A stretch of 64,000 nucleotides of DNA from the NCBI GenBank assembly GCA_013339895.1, contig JABACO010000021.1:611046-675045 (forward strand), in the 5' to 3' direction. The position numbers and the translations under genes were made by a program. The notes below the pieces were generated by a model that saw only the letters and a list, made by a program, of their open reading frames with translations, was not told the DNA's origin and ran no database searches. Source of the stretch: Ephydatia muelleri. Lineage: Eukaryota > Porifera > Demospongiae > Spongillida > Spongillidae. Of the stretch, positions 53,092 to 63,439 are shown one piece after another (position 1 is the first letter of the stretch; each line of letters starts with the position of its first letter).

Positions 53092-53713
53092 TCACTCCCC
53101 AGTAGTAAAAATAGACTCAATCAAGTGATCTTCAAATGATACACACCCACTAGTGACCTCCAATCTTTGGGGGCAGGAGCGAACATTGTGTGGTTCATTG
53201 CAAAATGAACATTTAACCACACGTCGATAACTCCTCACTATTGGATCTGACTTGATCCACAGTCTAGTTAGCACATCTGTTAGGTTCGCCTGCTGCGTTG
53301 TTTTTCGAGCCAATCTTTCACGATATGCACAAAGATTTTTATTATTATGCTGTAATGGCTCTTCAGAAAGTGTACCTAAGCCTTTTGACTCATTAGCATT
53401 GGTAGGAGAGAAAGGCTTCTATTCTCTTCTCTGACCGTTTATTTCGATTTAGTTTATTCCACTTCCTTCTCAGCAGGGCCATTCGATTAGACCAATGTTT
53501 CTTTAACTTGCTACTTTGATCCTTCTCAGAAAGTAAGCTTTCATCGCTAATAAAGTGCCCTGAAGCCTCCCAATCGCTTTTAAATCTCTTTATGTATTTG
53601 TCGTAAGCGTCCGCGTTGGAAATCGACTTTCCCTTTTGAGCCATAAAACCTTTGAAATCAAACTGCAATAGCACGCTAATGTCACCGACCAGCTTCGAAC
53701 AACCAAATAGCAA
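53092..53713 (-). CDS. Unknown protein with a Cys/His zinc-knuckle-like motif
   Basis: Two overlapping minus-strand frames look like one gene. 53713-53393 starts MLFGCSKLVGDISVLLQ and is rich in Lys, Arg and Trp (KKHWSNRMALLRRKWNKLNR). 53313-53092 contains VVKCSFCNEPHNVRSCPQR, a CX2CX3HX4C arrangement, and ends IESIFTTGE. The intervening sequence could be a short intron or one indel. The zinc-knuckle-like motif and transposon surroundings suggest a mobile-element accessory gene, but no family is recognised. Confidence 0.4.
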
Positions 53714-53929
53714 TCAAACAACCCAAATAGCAATCAAACACACTTCGCATATAGAAAAAGAGACGGGTATAATCGCACACATACGATATACGCATGCGTG
53801 CACGACACAAAGAGCACAAAGACAGCACAAATCCTCCATAAAAGAACAAAGACGGTGCTGCCGTAGCCTGCTATTGTTGTCTGGAGCTAGCAGCACACAA
53901 AAGAACCCAATCGTCACATAGGATATGGC

Positions 53930-54757
53930 ACATCTAAACAGTTATTAAAATAATTATTAAAATAATCAGTCATCGCTATGTCGCGCGTTTGAACCTTAGT
54001 TGCAGCACTAAACGGAAAGTCGGTTGGAGTCGGCTACGTTGGAGGATTGGAAATGCACGGGAGATTCGATTGGCCGTTACTCCTTGCTTCGCTCGGTCCT
54101 AGAATCGTGTAGAAAAGTGCTTGAAGTTGGTACATCGAAATTTTTTTTGTTTTTTTACGTATAAAAGGGAACATATTGCCGCGCATTTGAAGCAAGTACC
54201 TATGAGTTTTGTATTATTAGGAATAGCAGAACAAACGCTATTTACTCACATACTAAACTGCAAATTAATATATTTTGGAAAGCAGATAAAATTCAAGTAA
54301 GCAGAAATGAAAAACGCTCATCAAATTCACTTTCGATGTGCACAGCTTTAAAAAAAACATTCTATTTCTTATTTTACTAATAAAATGTAACACTTCAATC
54401 AGTTACAACAATGTTTATGCAAAAAAAAATATGCATCATACCCATACCCAATGTCCTGCTCTTAAACCACTGTGCCCTGTGTGCCCCCATTTGACAAGAC
54501 TGTATTGCCTATAGCAGGGAATGGGCAGGTGTCCCCATGTGATCAAGGGAAGCACTGGCTTAGTATTGGGTTAAAGCCCACAGAGCTTCGCTCAAAATGT
54601 TTCCCCATCACCAGGAACCAGGACTTGTAAGATTTGGTGATTAGTTGGTTGGTTCTGGTTGGAATTGAATACAACAAATGCATGATACAGTACATGACGA
54701 GGACTGAACAGCTGCTGCAACCAACAGTGACAGTGCTACCTTTACCTGTAATACAGG
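53930..54757. other. AT-rich spacer
   Basis: Homopolymer-rich sequence (A and T runs at 54140-54430). No gene or element recognised. Confidence 0.4.
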
Positions 54758-55082
54758 TGTCTCAGAACTCAGGTGTATTCGGATACGATACGCACACAAC
54801 AACCATTACAACTCAATACACGCTAACAGACACGTGACATCACGTGTACACATTACACTGCATCTTCCCTTCCATAACAAGAGGAAGGCCTAATGAGTGT
54901 TCCAGTGCGGTGGCTACGCTTCTTGTTTATCTGTAGCATGGAGTTGTTTAGATCCTTCCAGTGTTGAATCTTCTTTGTGTTCATCTCATGGGGGCATTTC
55001 GATGAGGTCGCATCTGTTTGTTCGTAAAAGGCCTGATGGAGTTTATGATCTGGGTGTGTGTGTGCTGGGCCTGCTACTCGTC

Positions 55083-55327
55083 CTGGTACCTTGCTCCCCT
55101 CTAGAGACACCCATACATCTACCCCTTGTCCTGGCACCTTGCTCCCCTCTAGAGACACCCATACATCTACCCCTTGTCCTGGTACCATTGCTCCCCTCTA
55201 GAGACACCCATACATCTACCCCTTGTCCTGGCACCTTGCTCCCCTCTAGAGACACCCATACATCTACCCCTCGTCCAAGCACCTTGCTCCCCTCTAGAGA
55301 CACCCATACATCTACCCCTCGTCCAAG
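55083..55327. repeat. 48-bp minisatellite in decayed gypsy
   Basis: Five units of CTTGCTCCCCTCTAGAGACA followed by CCCATACATCTACCCC and a variable link. Confidence 0.95.
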
Positions 55328-55429
55328 CAGGTTTGAGGCCGTGTCCTATGTCACTGATCATAATATAATATTGCTTCTGTTTGTATAACAAGTGTTTTCT
55401 TTGACAAATGACCATTTTGGAATTAAATT

Positions 55430-55560
55430 TTCAGTTAGCTAGAGTAGGGTAGTTTGGATTTTCAGTTAGCTGGGAGTAGGGTAGTTTGGATTTTCAGTTA
55501 GCTGGGAGTAGGGTAGTTTGGATTTTCAGTTAGCTGGGAGTAGGGTAGTTTGGATTTTCC
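55430..55560. repeat. 32-bp minisatellite
   Basis: Four units of TTTTCAGTTAGCTGGGAGTA plus GGGTAGTTTGGA. A separate ~29-bp array (CACTAAACTAGTCACCCCTG) follows at 55680-55800. Confidence 0.95.
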
Positions 55561-55564
55561 TCCA

Positions 55565-55670
55565 CATCAGAAGGGCTGAGGTTACACCATGGCATAGGAG
55601 TGGCATTATAATTTATTAATAGACCATTGCAGCTGAAAGCTGTTGACCAGGACAATAGCTCGTCCACCCC
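55565..55670 (-). pseudogene. Gypsy integrase fragment
   Basis: The minus strand reads LLINYNATPMPWCNLSPSD, the end of a gypsy integrase core. The related motif SEDLCLNYNAIPV occurs on the plus strand at 56780-56870, on the other side of the 20-bp satellite, so parts of pol have been inverted. Confidence 0.55.
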
Positions 55671-55883
55671 TTCATCATAAGACACTAAACTAGTCACCCC
55701 TGCATCATAAGACACTAAACTAGTCACCCTGCATCATAAGACACTAAACTAGTCACCCTGCATCATAAGACACTAAACTAGTCACCCCTGCATCATAACA
55801 TGAGCTGCAGTATACCAATTGATAATTTAAGTGTTGACAGATTAATCCAGTAAAGAATTTAAACTTAATGAGTTTGCTCATAT

Positions 55884-56780
55884 TACTACCCCCAAAGCAG
55901 CCTCACTACCCCCAAAGCAGCCTCACTACCCCCAAAGCAGCCTCACTACCCCCAAAGCAACCCTCACTACCCCCAAAGCAGCCTCACTACCCCCAAAGCA
56001 ACCCTCACTACCCCCCAAAGCAGCCTCACTACCCCCAAAGCAACCCTCACTACCCCCAAAGCAGCCTCACTACCCCCAAAGCAGCCTCACTACCCTCAAA
56101 GCAGCCCTCACTACCCTAAAGCAGCCCTTACTACCCTAAAAGCAGCCTCACTACCTTCAAAGCAACCCTCACTACCCCCAAAGCAGCCCTCACTACCCTC
56201 AAAGCAGCCTCACTACCCTCAAAGCAACCCTCACTACCCTCAAAGCAGCCCTCACTACCCTCAAAGCAGCCTTCACTACCCTCAAAGTAGCCTCACTACC
56301 CTCAAAGCAACCCCCACTACCCTCAAAGCAGCCCTCACTACCCCCAAAGCAGCCCTCACTACCCTCAAAGCAGCCTCACTACCCTCAAAGCAACCCTCAC
56401 TACCCTCAAAGCAACCCTCACTACCCTCAAAGCAGCCCTCACTACCTCAAGCTACCCTCAAAGCAGCCTCACTACCCCCAAAGCAGCCTCACTACCCCCC
56501 CCCACTACAGCAGCCTCACTACCCCCAAAGCAGCCCTCACTACCCTCAAAGCAGCCTCACTACCCTCAAAGCAACCCTCACTACCCTCAAAGCAACCCTC
56601 ACTACCCTCAAAGCAGCCCTCACTACCCCCAAAGCAGCCCTCACTACCCTCAAAGCAGCCTCACTACCCCCAAAGCAGCCTCACTACCCCCAAAGCAGCC
56701 TCACTACCCCCAAAGCAACCCTCACTACCCCCAAAGCAGCCTCACTACCCCCAAAGCAACCCTCACTACCCTCAAAGCAA
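55884..56780. repeat. 20/21-bp satellite (CACTACCCCCAAAGCAGCCT)
   Basis: About 43 units, alternating a 20-bp form and a 21-bp form (GCAACCCT), with CCC/CCT variants. It replaces the centre of pol in the decayed gypsy element. Confidence 0.97.
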
Positions 56781-56870
56781 CGGACAAGCAGAGTGGGCTG
56801 TGAAGAGGCTCTTAAAACGCTCAGAGGACTTGTGTCTCAACTATAATGCCATTCCTGTGTAACCTCAGCC
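56780..56870 (+). pseudogene. Inverted gypsy integrase fragment
   Basis: Reads GQAEWAVKRLLKRSEDLCLN and YNAIPV on the plus strand, matching the third catalytic region (NGQAE) of a gypsy integrase, but opposite in direction to gag and protease of the same element. Confidence 0.6.
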
Positions 56871-56879
56871 CTTCTGATG

Positions 56880-58275
56880 GGAAGGAAAATCCAAACTACC
56901 CTATCCCAATCTGACTGCATAGACAGCTGTTGACAGCTGTTGACAGCATACTTTAGTGTAACGTGTACTTGACCCATAACATAAAGAGGTATTGAAATCG
57001 TCCCATAGAGGATTTTTCTGGGTTTAAGAAGTTTCATTTTGCTAAGAGATTGGAAAGCTGCTTCTGATATAGCAGTGACCTCAGTACCTGTGTCAACTTT
57101 GAAATTCAAGCCCACACCATTGTGACAGTGACATCAATAGCCCACACATTCTGTCCCACAGCATCAAGAGTCCATGTACGTGTCGTCCTCACCTACAAAG
57201 TGTGCTGTACCTCCTGCTGTCTGAGCTATGCCAGTACAGCAGCATGTGCTAAAGTGGCCCTTCTTTTGGAAAAAATAGCAGGTGGCATCTCGAGCAGGAC
57301 AACATTTTCTGGGATGTGGACCTGTACCACAATTTGTGCACTCATTCTGGAGGGCGGATGTTCCAACATTCCTGACTGTTTTTTGTCCATTCTACAAGAT
57401 TGCTGATTTAGTTGGACCACATAGTAGCTCCTGATGTGGAAGCATCACCTTTCAGTATATGCTGTTGCTCTTTCACTGCTTCTCTCTGCCTTGCTGCTTT
57501 CTTGGCTTTCTCTAGAGTGTGGTTTGGGTCCATCTGCAAGCGTTCAGATAGGGCCGAGTCCTGAGGTCTGACCACTATCCATCTGCAAGCGTTCAGATAG
57601 GGGAGTCCTGAGGTCTGACCACTATCCATCTGCAAGCGTTCAGATAGGGGAGTCCTGAGGTCTGACCACTATCCATCTGCAAGCGTTCAGATAGGGCCGA
57701 GTCCTGAGGTCTGACCACTATCCACCTGCAAGCGTTCAGATAGGGGAGTCCTGAGGTCTGACCACTATCCATCTGCAAGCGTTCAGATAGGGCCCAGTCC
57801 TGAGGTCTGACCACTATCCATCTGCAAGCGTTCAGATAGGGCCTAGTCCTGAGGTCTGACCACTAGTCTGTCGCGAATCATTTGATCTTTCCATCAGTCA
57901 TACTCACAGTATTTCTGCGAGGCTATAAAGGGCCGTGATGTACTGTTCCACCAATTTCCCCTCCAACTGGTTGCGTCTATTAAACCGAGCTCTCTCAAAT
58001 ATGATGTTTCTTCTGACCTTGAAGAATCCGTCAAACTTTCTCAATACGCCCGTATACTTCTTTCTTTTTTTCGTCTGTAGCACTGGTGGACTTGAGCATG
58101 TCTTTAGCATCTTCTCCAAGACAATAGAGAAGCGTGCAGACCTGCTGTACTTCAGACTCTCCCGAAAGGCCCGAAGCAATTCTATTTTACCTTTTCCACC
58201 TCTCCCACTCGTCAGGGCGTTTAAAGTTTGGGCGGCACAAATGGATATGCGCTGAGTGTTTACCGCTGCCTCCAT
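56880..58275 (-). pseudogene. Gag, zinc knuckle and protease relics of the second gypsy
   Basis: Minus strand: gag at 58275-57904 from MEAAVNTQRISICAAQ to IIFERARFNRRNQ and YITALYSLAEIL; a nucleocapsid region near 57400-57220 with scattered Cys/His codons; and a protease at 57115-56880 with FKVDTGTEVTAIS (the DTG active site). Gag is interrupted by a ~49-bp tandem repeat at 57530-57870. Frames are broken between the parts. Confidence 0.7.
57530..57870. repeat. ~47-49-bp minisatellite inside gypsy gag
   Basis: Seven units of CCATCTGCAAGCGTTCAGAT plus GGG(CCG)AGTCCTGAGG and TCTGACCACTAT. The unit is gag coding sequence (SERLQMD on the minus strand). Confidence 0.95.
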
Positions 58276-58519
58276 ATAATACGTGTGTCTCAGAACTCAG
58301 GTGTATTCGGATACGATATGCACACAACAACCATACAACTCAATACACGCTAACAGACACGTGACATCACGTGTACACATTACATCACATTACCCAATTG
58401 GTCAGTTTTGGATAGTCTAATGTGGATCTTGAGCTGGTGATCAGCTACCTCAATATCACCTGTCATCAGCCTTTGCTGCTGCCACAAACACTTCATGCCA
58501 CTGAATTGTGTAGTGTGCC

Positions 58520-59300
58520 AGTCCTGATGTGTTAGCCATGCTGAGCAAAAACCAGAACCATTGAATTAAGCCCTGAACCAAGTGGGCCAGAGGCGTCTGT
58601 GAACACAGTCAAAGTGTCTGTAGATGTCCAGGTGGGATCTAGGAACATCACCACGCCATTCCACTCTGGGAGGATGGGATGCCTCCATTCAGTATCAGCT
58701 CCTGCTTCGCACATGATGCAGTCGGTGGACAGATGAATTGACCAACGTAGAAACAAGTGGCCTGCAGGTACGACTTGCGCAGCAAAGACAATTTACCAAT
58801 CAAGGACAAGAGCTCCAGCTTGGTTGCTTTATGCCTCCCTAGCCAATCTTGAATCTTCTGCTGCAATTCTACAAGCTTGTCCTGGGGCAGTAGAAGTTGC
58901 TGAGCACTTGAGTGTAGCACAATTGCTAGGGAAGCAATATGAGTCCTTAAAACTAGTTTGTCAAGACCTACTAGTACTCCTAGAGATTCACAGATGGACA
59001 GGGTGGGCTGGTCTGCTGTGCAGCTAAGGTCCAGGCCTGCTGGCCCCAACTAACAAGAAATCATCCAGGTAATGAAGGCATCTGTGTTATAGTTCTAGGG
59101 TATAGCCCAATGCATGGCTTGTGCAAAGTTGTTAAATAGGCATGGTGTGGAGTGGAGACCGAATGGGAAACATGTGTCTCTTGTTGTTTCAAAAACATCC
59201 CCTGTACTTTGGGCGCACAGGAACCATGCGAAAGGCAGATTTAAGGTCAAATTTTGCCATTAGGGCTTTACTCCCATGCCTAGTTTCATCACATCATCCA
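58520..59300 (-). pseudogene. DIRS-like reverse transcriptase/RNase H relic
   Basis: Minus strand: MAKFDLKSAFRMVPVR (about 59265-59215), YLDDFLLVGASRPG (about 59075-59030), SICESLGVLV, LELLSLIGKLSL, PEWNGVVMFLDPTWTSTD and LTVFTDASGPLGSGL. This motif order is typical of DIRS-type tyrosine-recombinase retrotransposons in invertebrates. Several frame changes show decay. No recombinase domain is seen in the window. Confidence 0.75.
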
Positions 59301-59303
59301 CTG

Positions 59304-59489
59304 ACACTGCGCCACAGCATTTAGTATGCAGAGCTGTGCAGAGTCTGCATATCAGCCATATGCAGATGAGTATCATTGAAGTGTTCATATGCAGACTTCT
59401 GCATATGAACACTTCAATGATACTCATCTGCATATGGCTGATATGCAGACTCTGCACAGCTCTGCATACTAAATGCTGTGGCGCAGTGT
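59304..59489. repeat. 186-bp near-perfect palindrome (foldback element)
   Basis: Two ~92-bp arms meet at GCAGA-CT-TCTGC (centre 59396/59397). The arms start ACACTGCGCCACAGCATTTA and end in its complement. It lies inside the DIRS-like relic, so it is an insertion, probably a foldback MITE. Confidence 0.93.
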
Positions 59490-59599
59490 GAAGAGTAGTG
59501 TACTGAGGTAGTCCTCCTTTGAAATGCCACTGGAGCCATATGGAGCCGAGAGATGGAGGATCACTCTCCATTTTCCATTCTTCTCGACCAAGGCCTGCA

Positions 59600-60630
59600 T
59601 GAAGTTATCAGGTTACTGGTTTTTCGTGGTAGGGACCCCAAGATTTGGCCAGCCTGTATCTCTTGCCCAGCTCATCATCAACTATACCCGGGTATTTGAA
59701 GGCAGAGGCTAGGTTGTGTGTTGTGTGAGGAGTGAGTGGACCATGATAACGTATAGACACACCGTACACATGTACTTTATGGACACCGTACATGTACTTT
59801 ATGCTAGGCTTTGTCAGGGTGGTTTGCTAATGTACATGTACTTTATGCTAGGGTGGTTTGCTAATTCTCTCAAAGGCTGAGAGTCATAAAGGTGTATGGG
59901 AACATGTATCAACCAGGGTTGGTAGTGATTCGGGGGGGGGGGGGGGCATGGCTTGGCCAGGTGGTCCCTGTTGCAACCAGCAGCCTTATCCTGAGCCATG
60001 GCCTGCCTGAACAGATTATCATACTTAAGGCACACTGGTATTTCGAGTCCAAGCTAGAGTGTCTCGCTGCTGCAGTCTTGCTCCTTCTGTGGTGGGGGAT
60101 AACCCTGGCTTGGCTGGTTATGGGAGGGGTGATGACATTGACTCAACCTCTGCTAGAACACTGTGTTCAGTTTGGATGACACATAAGAAAGGGTTGTGCT
60201 TCAACTGCTACTGCAGTGAAGCAGTTGGATTGCAGAGGTATATTCCCAGAAACAAGGAATAGCAAGAGAGACCTATAGATGTGGTTTAGGTAGGCTGACC
60301 AGGGGCTACAAGTGATTAGATGATTGGCACTTTTACTAAAGCTTTATCAAAGCACATGAAAGTATAGCGCTGTCTAGCCCTGCACTTACTAATGCCATTA
60401 AAACCTGTTTACACTTAAACAGTACCTTAATTGATCCATGGCTGAAGAGTCAAATCATACAATGTCACCCTTCCTTTCCTGCTCAAGGCATATCTCCACA
60501 ACTACCTTCACCCTTCCTTTCCTGCTCAAGGCATATCTCCACAATACATCAAACACAAGCACACTAAAGGTAGTCATTTACTTATGTGTTATTGTTCCAT
60601 CAGATTTCATGTGTGAATGCTAACACTCTA
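59600..60630. other. Unassigned spacer
   Basis: Contains a short duplication (ATGTACTTTATGCTAGG, 59770-59860), a G run (59931-59946) and a 37-bp direct repeat around CTTCCTTTCCTGCTCAAGGC (60468-60545). Minus-strand frames could be further retroelement remnants. No gene recognised. Confidence 0.4.
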
Positions 60631-60646
60631 ATTCATCTCTAAGCAG

Positions 60647-62116
60647 AACGTCAAGGCAAAAAAGGCAATCACAAGTGCCTGTGAGGACAGTGAAGGGAGT
60701 GCCTATGAGGACAGTGAAGGGAGTGCCTATGAGGACAGTGAAGGGAGTGCCTATGAGGACAGTGAAGGGAGTGCCTATGAGGACAGTGAAGGGAGTGCCT
60801 ATGAGGACAGTGAAGGGAGTGCCTATGAGGACAGTGAAGGGAGTGCTGTCAATGAGGACAGTGAAGGGAGTGCTGTCAATGAGGACAGTGAAGGGAGTGC
60901 CTATGAGGACAGTGAAGGGAGTGCTGTCAATGAGGACAGTGAAGGGAGTGCTGTCAATGAGGACAGTGAAGGGAGTGCCTATGAGGGCAGTGAAGGGAGT
61001 GCTGTCAATGAGGACAGTGAAGGGAGTGCTGTCAATGAGGACAGTGAAGGGAGTGCCTATGAGGACAGTGAAGGGAGTGCCTATGAGGACAGTGAAGGGA
61101 GTGCCTATGAGGACAGTGAAGGGAGTGCCTATGAGGACAGTGAAGGGAGTGCCTATGAGGACAGTGAAGGGAGTGCTGTCAATGAGGACAGTGAAGGGAG
61201 TGCCTATGAGGACAGTGAAGGGAGTGCTGTCAATGAGGACAGTGAAGGGAGTGCTGTCAATGAGGACAGTGAAGGGAGTGCCTATGAGGGCAGTGAAGGG
61301 AGTGCTGTCAATGAGGACAGTGAAGGGAGTGCTGTCAATGAGGACAGTGAAGGGAGTGCTGTCAATGAGGACAGTGAAGGGAGTGCCTATGAGGGCAGTG
61401 AAGGGAGTGCTGTCAATGAGGACAGTGAAGGGAGTGCTGTCAATGAGGACAGTGAAGGGAGTGCCTATGAGGACAGTGAAGGGAGTGCCTATGAGGACAG
61501 TGAAGGGAGTGCCTATGAGGACAGTGAAGGGAGTGCTGTCAATGAGGACAGTGAAGGGAGTGCCTATGAGGGCAGTGAAGGGAGTGCTGTCAATGAGGAC
61601 AGTGAAGGGAGTGCTGTCAATGAGGACAGTGAAGGGAGTGCCTATGAGGACAGTGAAGGGAGTGCTGTCAATGAGGACAGTGAAGGGAGTGCTGTCAATG
61701 AGGACAGTGAAGGGAGTGCTGTCAATGAGGACAGTGAAGGGAGTGCTGTCAATGAGGACAGTGAAGGGAGTGCTGTCAATGAGGACAGTGAAGGGAGTGC
61801 TGTCAATGAGGACAGTGAAGGGAGTGCTGTCAATGAGGACAGTGAAGGGAGTGCCTATGAGGACAGTGAAGGGAGTGCTGTCAATGAGGACAGTGAAGGG
61901 AGTGCCTATGAGGACAGTGAAGGGAGTGCTGTCAATGAGGACAGTGAAGGGAGTGCTGTCAATGAGGACAGTGAAGGGAGTGCTGTCAATGAGGACAGTG
62001 AAGGGAGTGCTGTCAATGAGGACAGTGAAGGGAGTGCTGTCAATACAGTTACAGTTGTTTACTTTGTCACTTTGATAGAAATTCTTTACTCTGCCACTTC
62101 AATTAGTATGTGGTAA
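60647..62116 (+). CDS. Acidic repeat ORF (SAYEDSEG / SAVNEDSEG)n
   Basis: After a plausible acceptor (TCTAAGCAG) the frame reads NVKAKKAITSACEDSEG, then about 50 tandem units of 8 (SAYEDSEG) or 9 (SAVNEDSEG) residues, then NTVTVVYFVTLIEILYSATS and a stop at 62114-62116. The DNA units are 24 and 27 bp, both multiples of three, so length changes keep the frame. A second open frame (MRTVKGVP repeats) is basic and begins with an ATG, but has no plausible link to flanking exons. The acidic, Ser/Glu/Asp-rich chain followed by a hydrophobic segment could be a secreted or surface acidic protein. No homologue is recognised, and it may be only a coding-like satellite. Confidence 0.35.
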   Translation, partial: NVKAKKAITSACEDSEGSAYEDSEGSAYEDSEGSAYEDSEGSAYEDSEGSAYEDSEGSAYEDSEGSAVNEDSEGSAVNEDSEGSAYEDSEGSAVNEDSEGSAVNEDSEGSAYEGSEGSAVNEDSEGSAVNEDSEGSAYEDSEGSAYEDSEGSAYEDSEGSAYEDSEGSAYEDSEGSAVNEDSEGSAYEDSEGSAVNEDSEGSAVNEDSEGSAYEGSEGSAVNEDSEGSAVNEDSEGSAVNEDSEGSAYEGSEGSAVNEDSEGSAVNEDSEGSAYEDSEGSAYEDSEGSAYEDSEGSAVNEDSEGSAYEGSEGSAVNEDSEGSAVNEDSEGSAYEDSEGSAVNEDSEGSAVNEDSEGSAVNEDSEGSAVNEDSEGSAVNEDSEGSAVNEDSEGSAVNEDSEGSAYEDSEGSAVNEDSEGSAYEDSEGSAVNEDSEGSAVNEDSEGSAVNEDSEGSAVNEDSEGSAVNTVTVVYFVTLIEILYSATSISMW

Positions 62117-62125
62117 CATGCGTAC

Positions 62126-62612
62126 ATGCTGTATTCACTGTATGATCAGTGTGTTCACTGTATGATCAGTGTGTTCACTATATGATCAGTGTGTTCACTG
62201 TATGATCAGTGTGTTCACTGTATGATCAGTGTGTATGATCAGTGTATATGATCAGTGTGTTCACTGTATGATCAGTGTGTTCACTGTATGATCAGTGTGT
62301 TCACTGTATGATCAGTGTGTTGATCAGTGTGTTCACTGTATGATCAGTGTGTTGATCAGTGTGTTCACTGTATGATCAGATCAGTGTGTTCACTATATGA
62401 TCAGTGTGTTCACTGTATGATCAGTGTGTTCACTGTATGATCAGTGTATTCACTATATGATCAGTGTGTTCACTGTATGATCAGTGTATATGATCAGTGT
62501 GTTCACTGTATGATCAGTGTGTTCACTGTATGATCAGTGTGTTCACTGTATGATCAGTGTGTTCACTGTATGATCAGTGTATATGATCAGTGTGTTCACT
62601 GTATGATCAGTG
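62126..62612. repeat. 20-bp satellite rich in TGATCA
   Basis: About 24 units of TGATCAGTGTGTTCACTGTA with shortened forms. Each unit carries the palindrome TGATCA. Confidence 0.95.
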
Positions 62613-62789
62613 TGATGCTGCATAGCATTGTGCTGTAATGTTAGACACCAAACGTATGGTCATCTCTCTCATACCTGTGTACAAATGCTCATTAATGTTA
62701 ATGCCAATCTGTTATGAGAGAATAAATAACTTGTTTTCAACAGTACCACTGGGCTTCTGATTTTAGATATTTACTCTTAACTCATGTTG

Positions 62790-63233
62790 CAGTGGTAATT
62801 CAAGTGCTGTTACAATTGAACAAGAGGATCAACATATCAGGTAAGTTTTAAGGAGGAATGGTGGGTGGGAGAATGTAGTATGATTTGCTATTGCAATTCA
62901 CAGCTGGAGCCATTGCACATCAAAACAATTTGCCTCAAGAAGAGCGTGGTGGTGGTGATGATGATGGTGATGGTGATGAAGGTTATGATGATGATGATGA
63001 TGGTGGTGATGATGGTGATGATTGTGATGATGATGGTGATGGTGGTGATGATGGTGATGATCGTGATGATGATGGTGGTGGTGGTGATGATGATGGTGAT
63101 GGTGGTGGTGGTCCTGTTGAGGCAGCTGGGCTTGTTTGTGGTGGCATGCCTCAACTTGATGGTGTTCGTCTTGTTCTACTTTGTGGAGGTGTGCTTGGTG
63201 GAGAAGAGGGCACAGATGATTCAAGAGACAAGG
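62790..63233 (+). CDS. Possible two-exon gene with GAT/GGT repeat
   Basis: A first exon (about 62793-62840) ends CATATCAG before GTAAGT. A second begins at 62904 after CACAG and reads AGAIAHQNNLPQEERGGGDD, then an Asp/Gly repeat (62947-63110), then PVEAAGLVCGGMPQL and a donor at GACAAG/GTAGTT. An alternative frame through the same DNA gives LGLFVVACLNLMVFVLFYFV, a clear membrane-like segment. Which frame, if any, is used cannot be decided here. Another possible exon lies at 63510-63568 (SVAPRRANGLLGPTAFVA). Confidence 0.3.
62947..63115. repeat. (GAT/GGT)n trinucleotide tract
   Basis: Imperfect GATGGT/GATGAT repeat, a multiple of three along its length. Confidence 0.95.
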
Positions 63234-63355
63234 TAGTTATGCATACCTTTTGTGTTTGTGTTATGGGTTGCAATGTAAACTTGAAATTTTATTTATAATA
63301 AATTATGTTGTTTGGTATGAGGTGGATTGTGAATGAATTGTTCCTTCCACTGTGT

Positions 63356-63437
63356 CTGTATGTAGAGGCCTACACCACTGTTTGTAAGTCTGAGTACAGT
63401 AAATATTAGTGCAATAAGTGTAGGCCTCTACATACAG
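63356..63437. repeat. 82-bp element with perfect 20-bp inverted repeats
   Basis: CTGTATGTAGAGGCCTACAC at 63356-63375 and its exact complement at 63418-63437, with a 42-bp loop. Looks like a tiny MITE or a hairpin. Confidence 0.9.
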
Positions 63438-63439
63438 AG

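Larger units (their letters stand above)
54758..58384 (-). mobile_element. Decayed second gypsy element with 100-bp LTRs
   Basis: Near-identical direct repeats at 54758-54857 and 58286-58384 (starting TGTCTCAGAACTCAGGTGTA, ending CACATTACA) bound an interior with gag, zinc-knuckle and protease relics on the minus strand. A purine-rich stretch (GGAAGGGAAGATGCAG, minus) abuts the left LTR, as expected of a polypurine tract. Most of pol is replaced by tandem repeats. The close match of the LTRs implies recent insertion, at odds with the heavily reworked interior. Confidence 0.75.

Noticed and set aside
60675-62075. Frame beginning MPVRTVKGVPMRTVKG
   Set aside because: It starts inside the array and shares the DNA of the acidic frame. 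The acidic frame has a plausible upstream acceptor and a non-repeat end, so this one is treated as a shadow.
62888-63224. Minus-strand poly-His ORF
   Set aside because: Complement of the GAT/GGT repeat. Nothing outside the repeat supports it.
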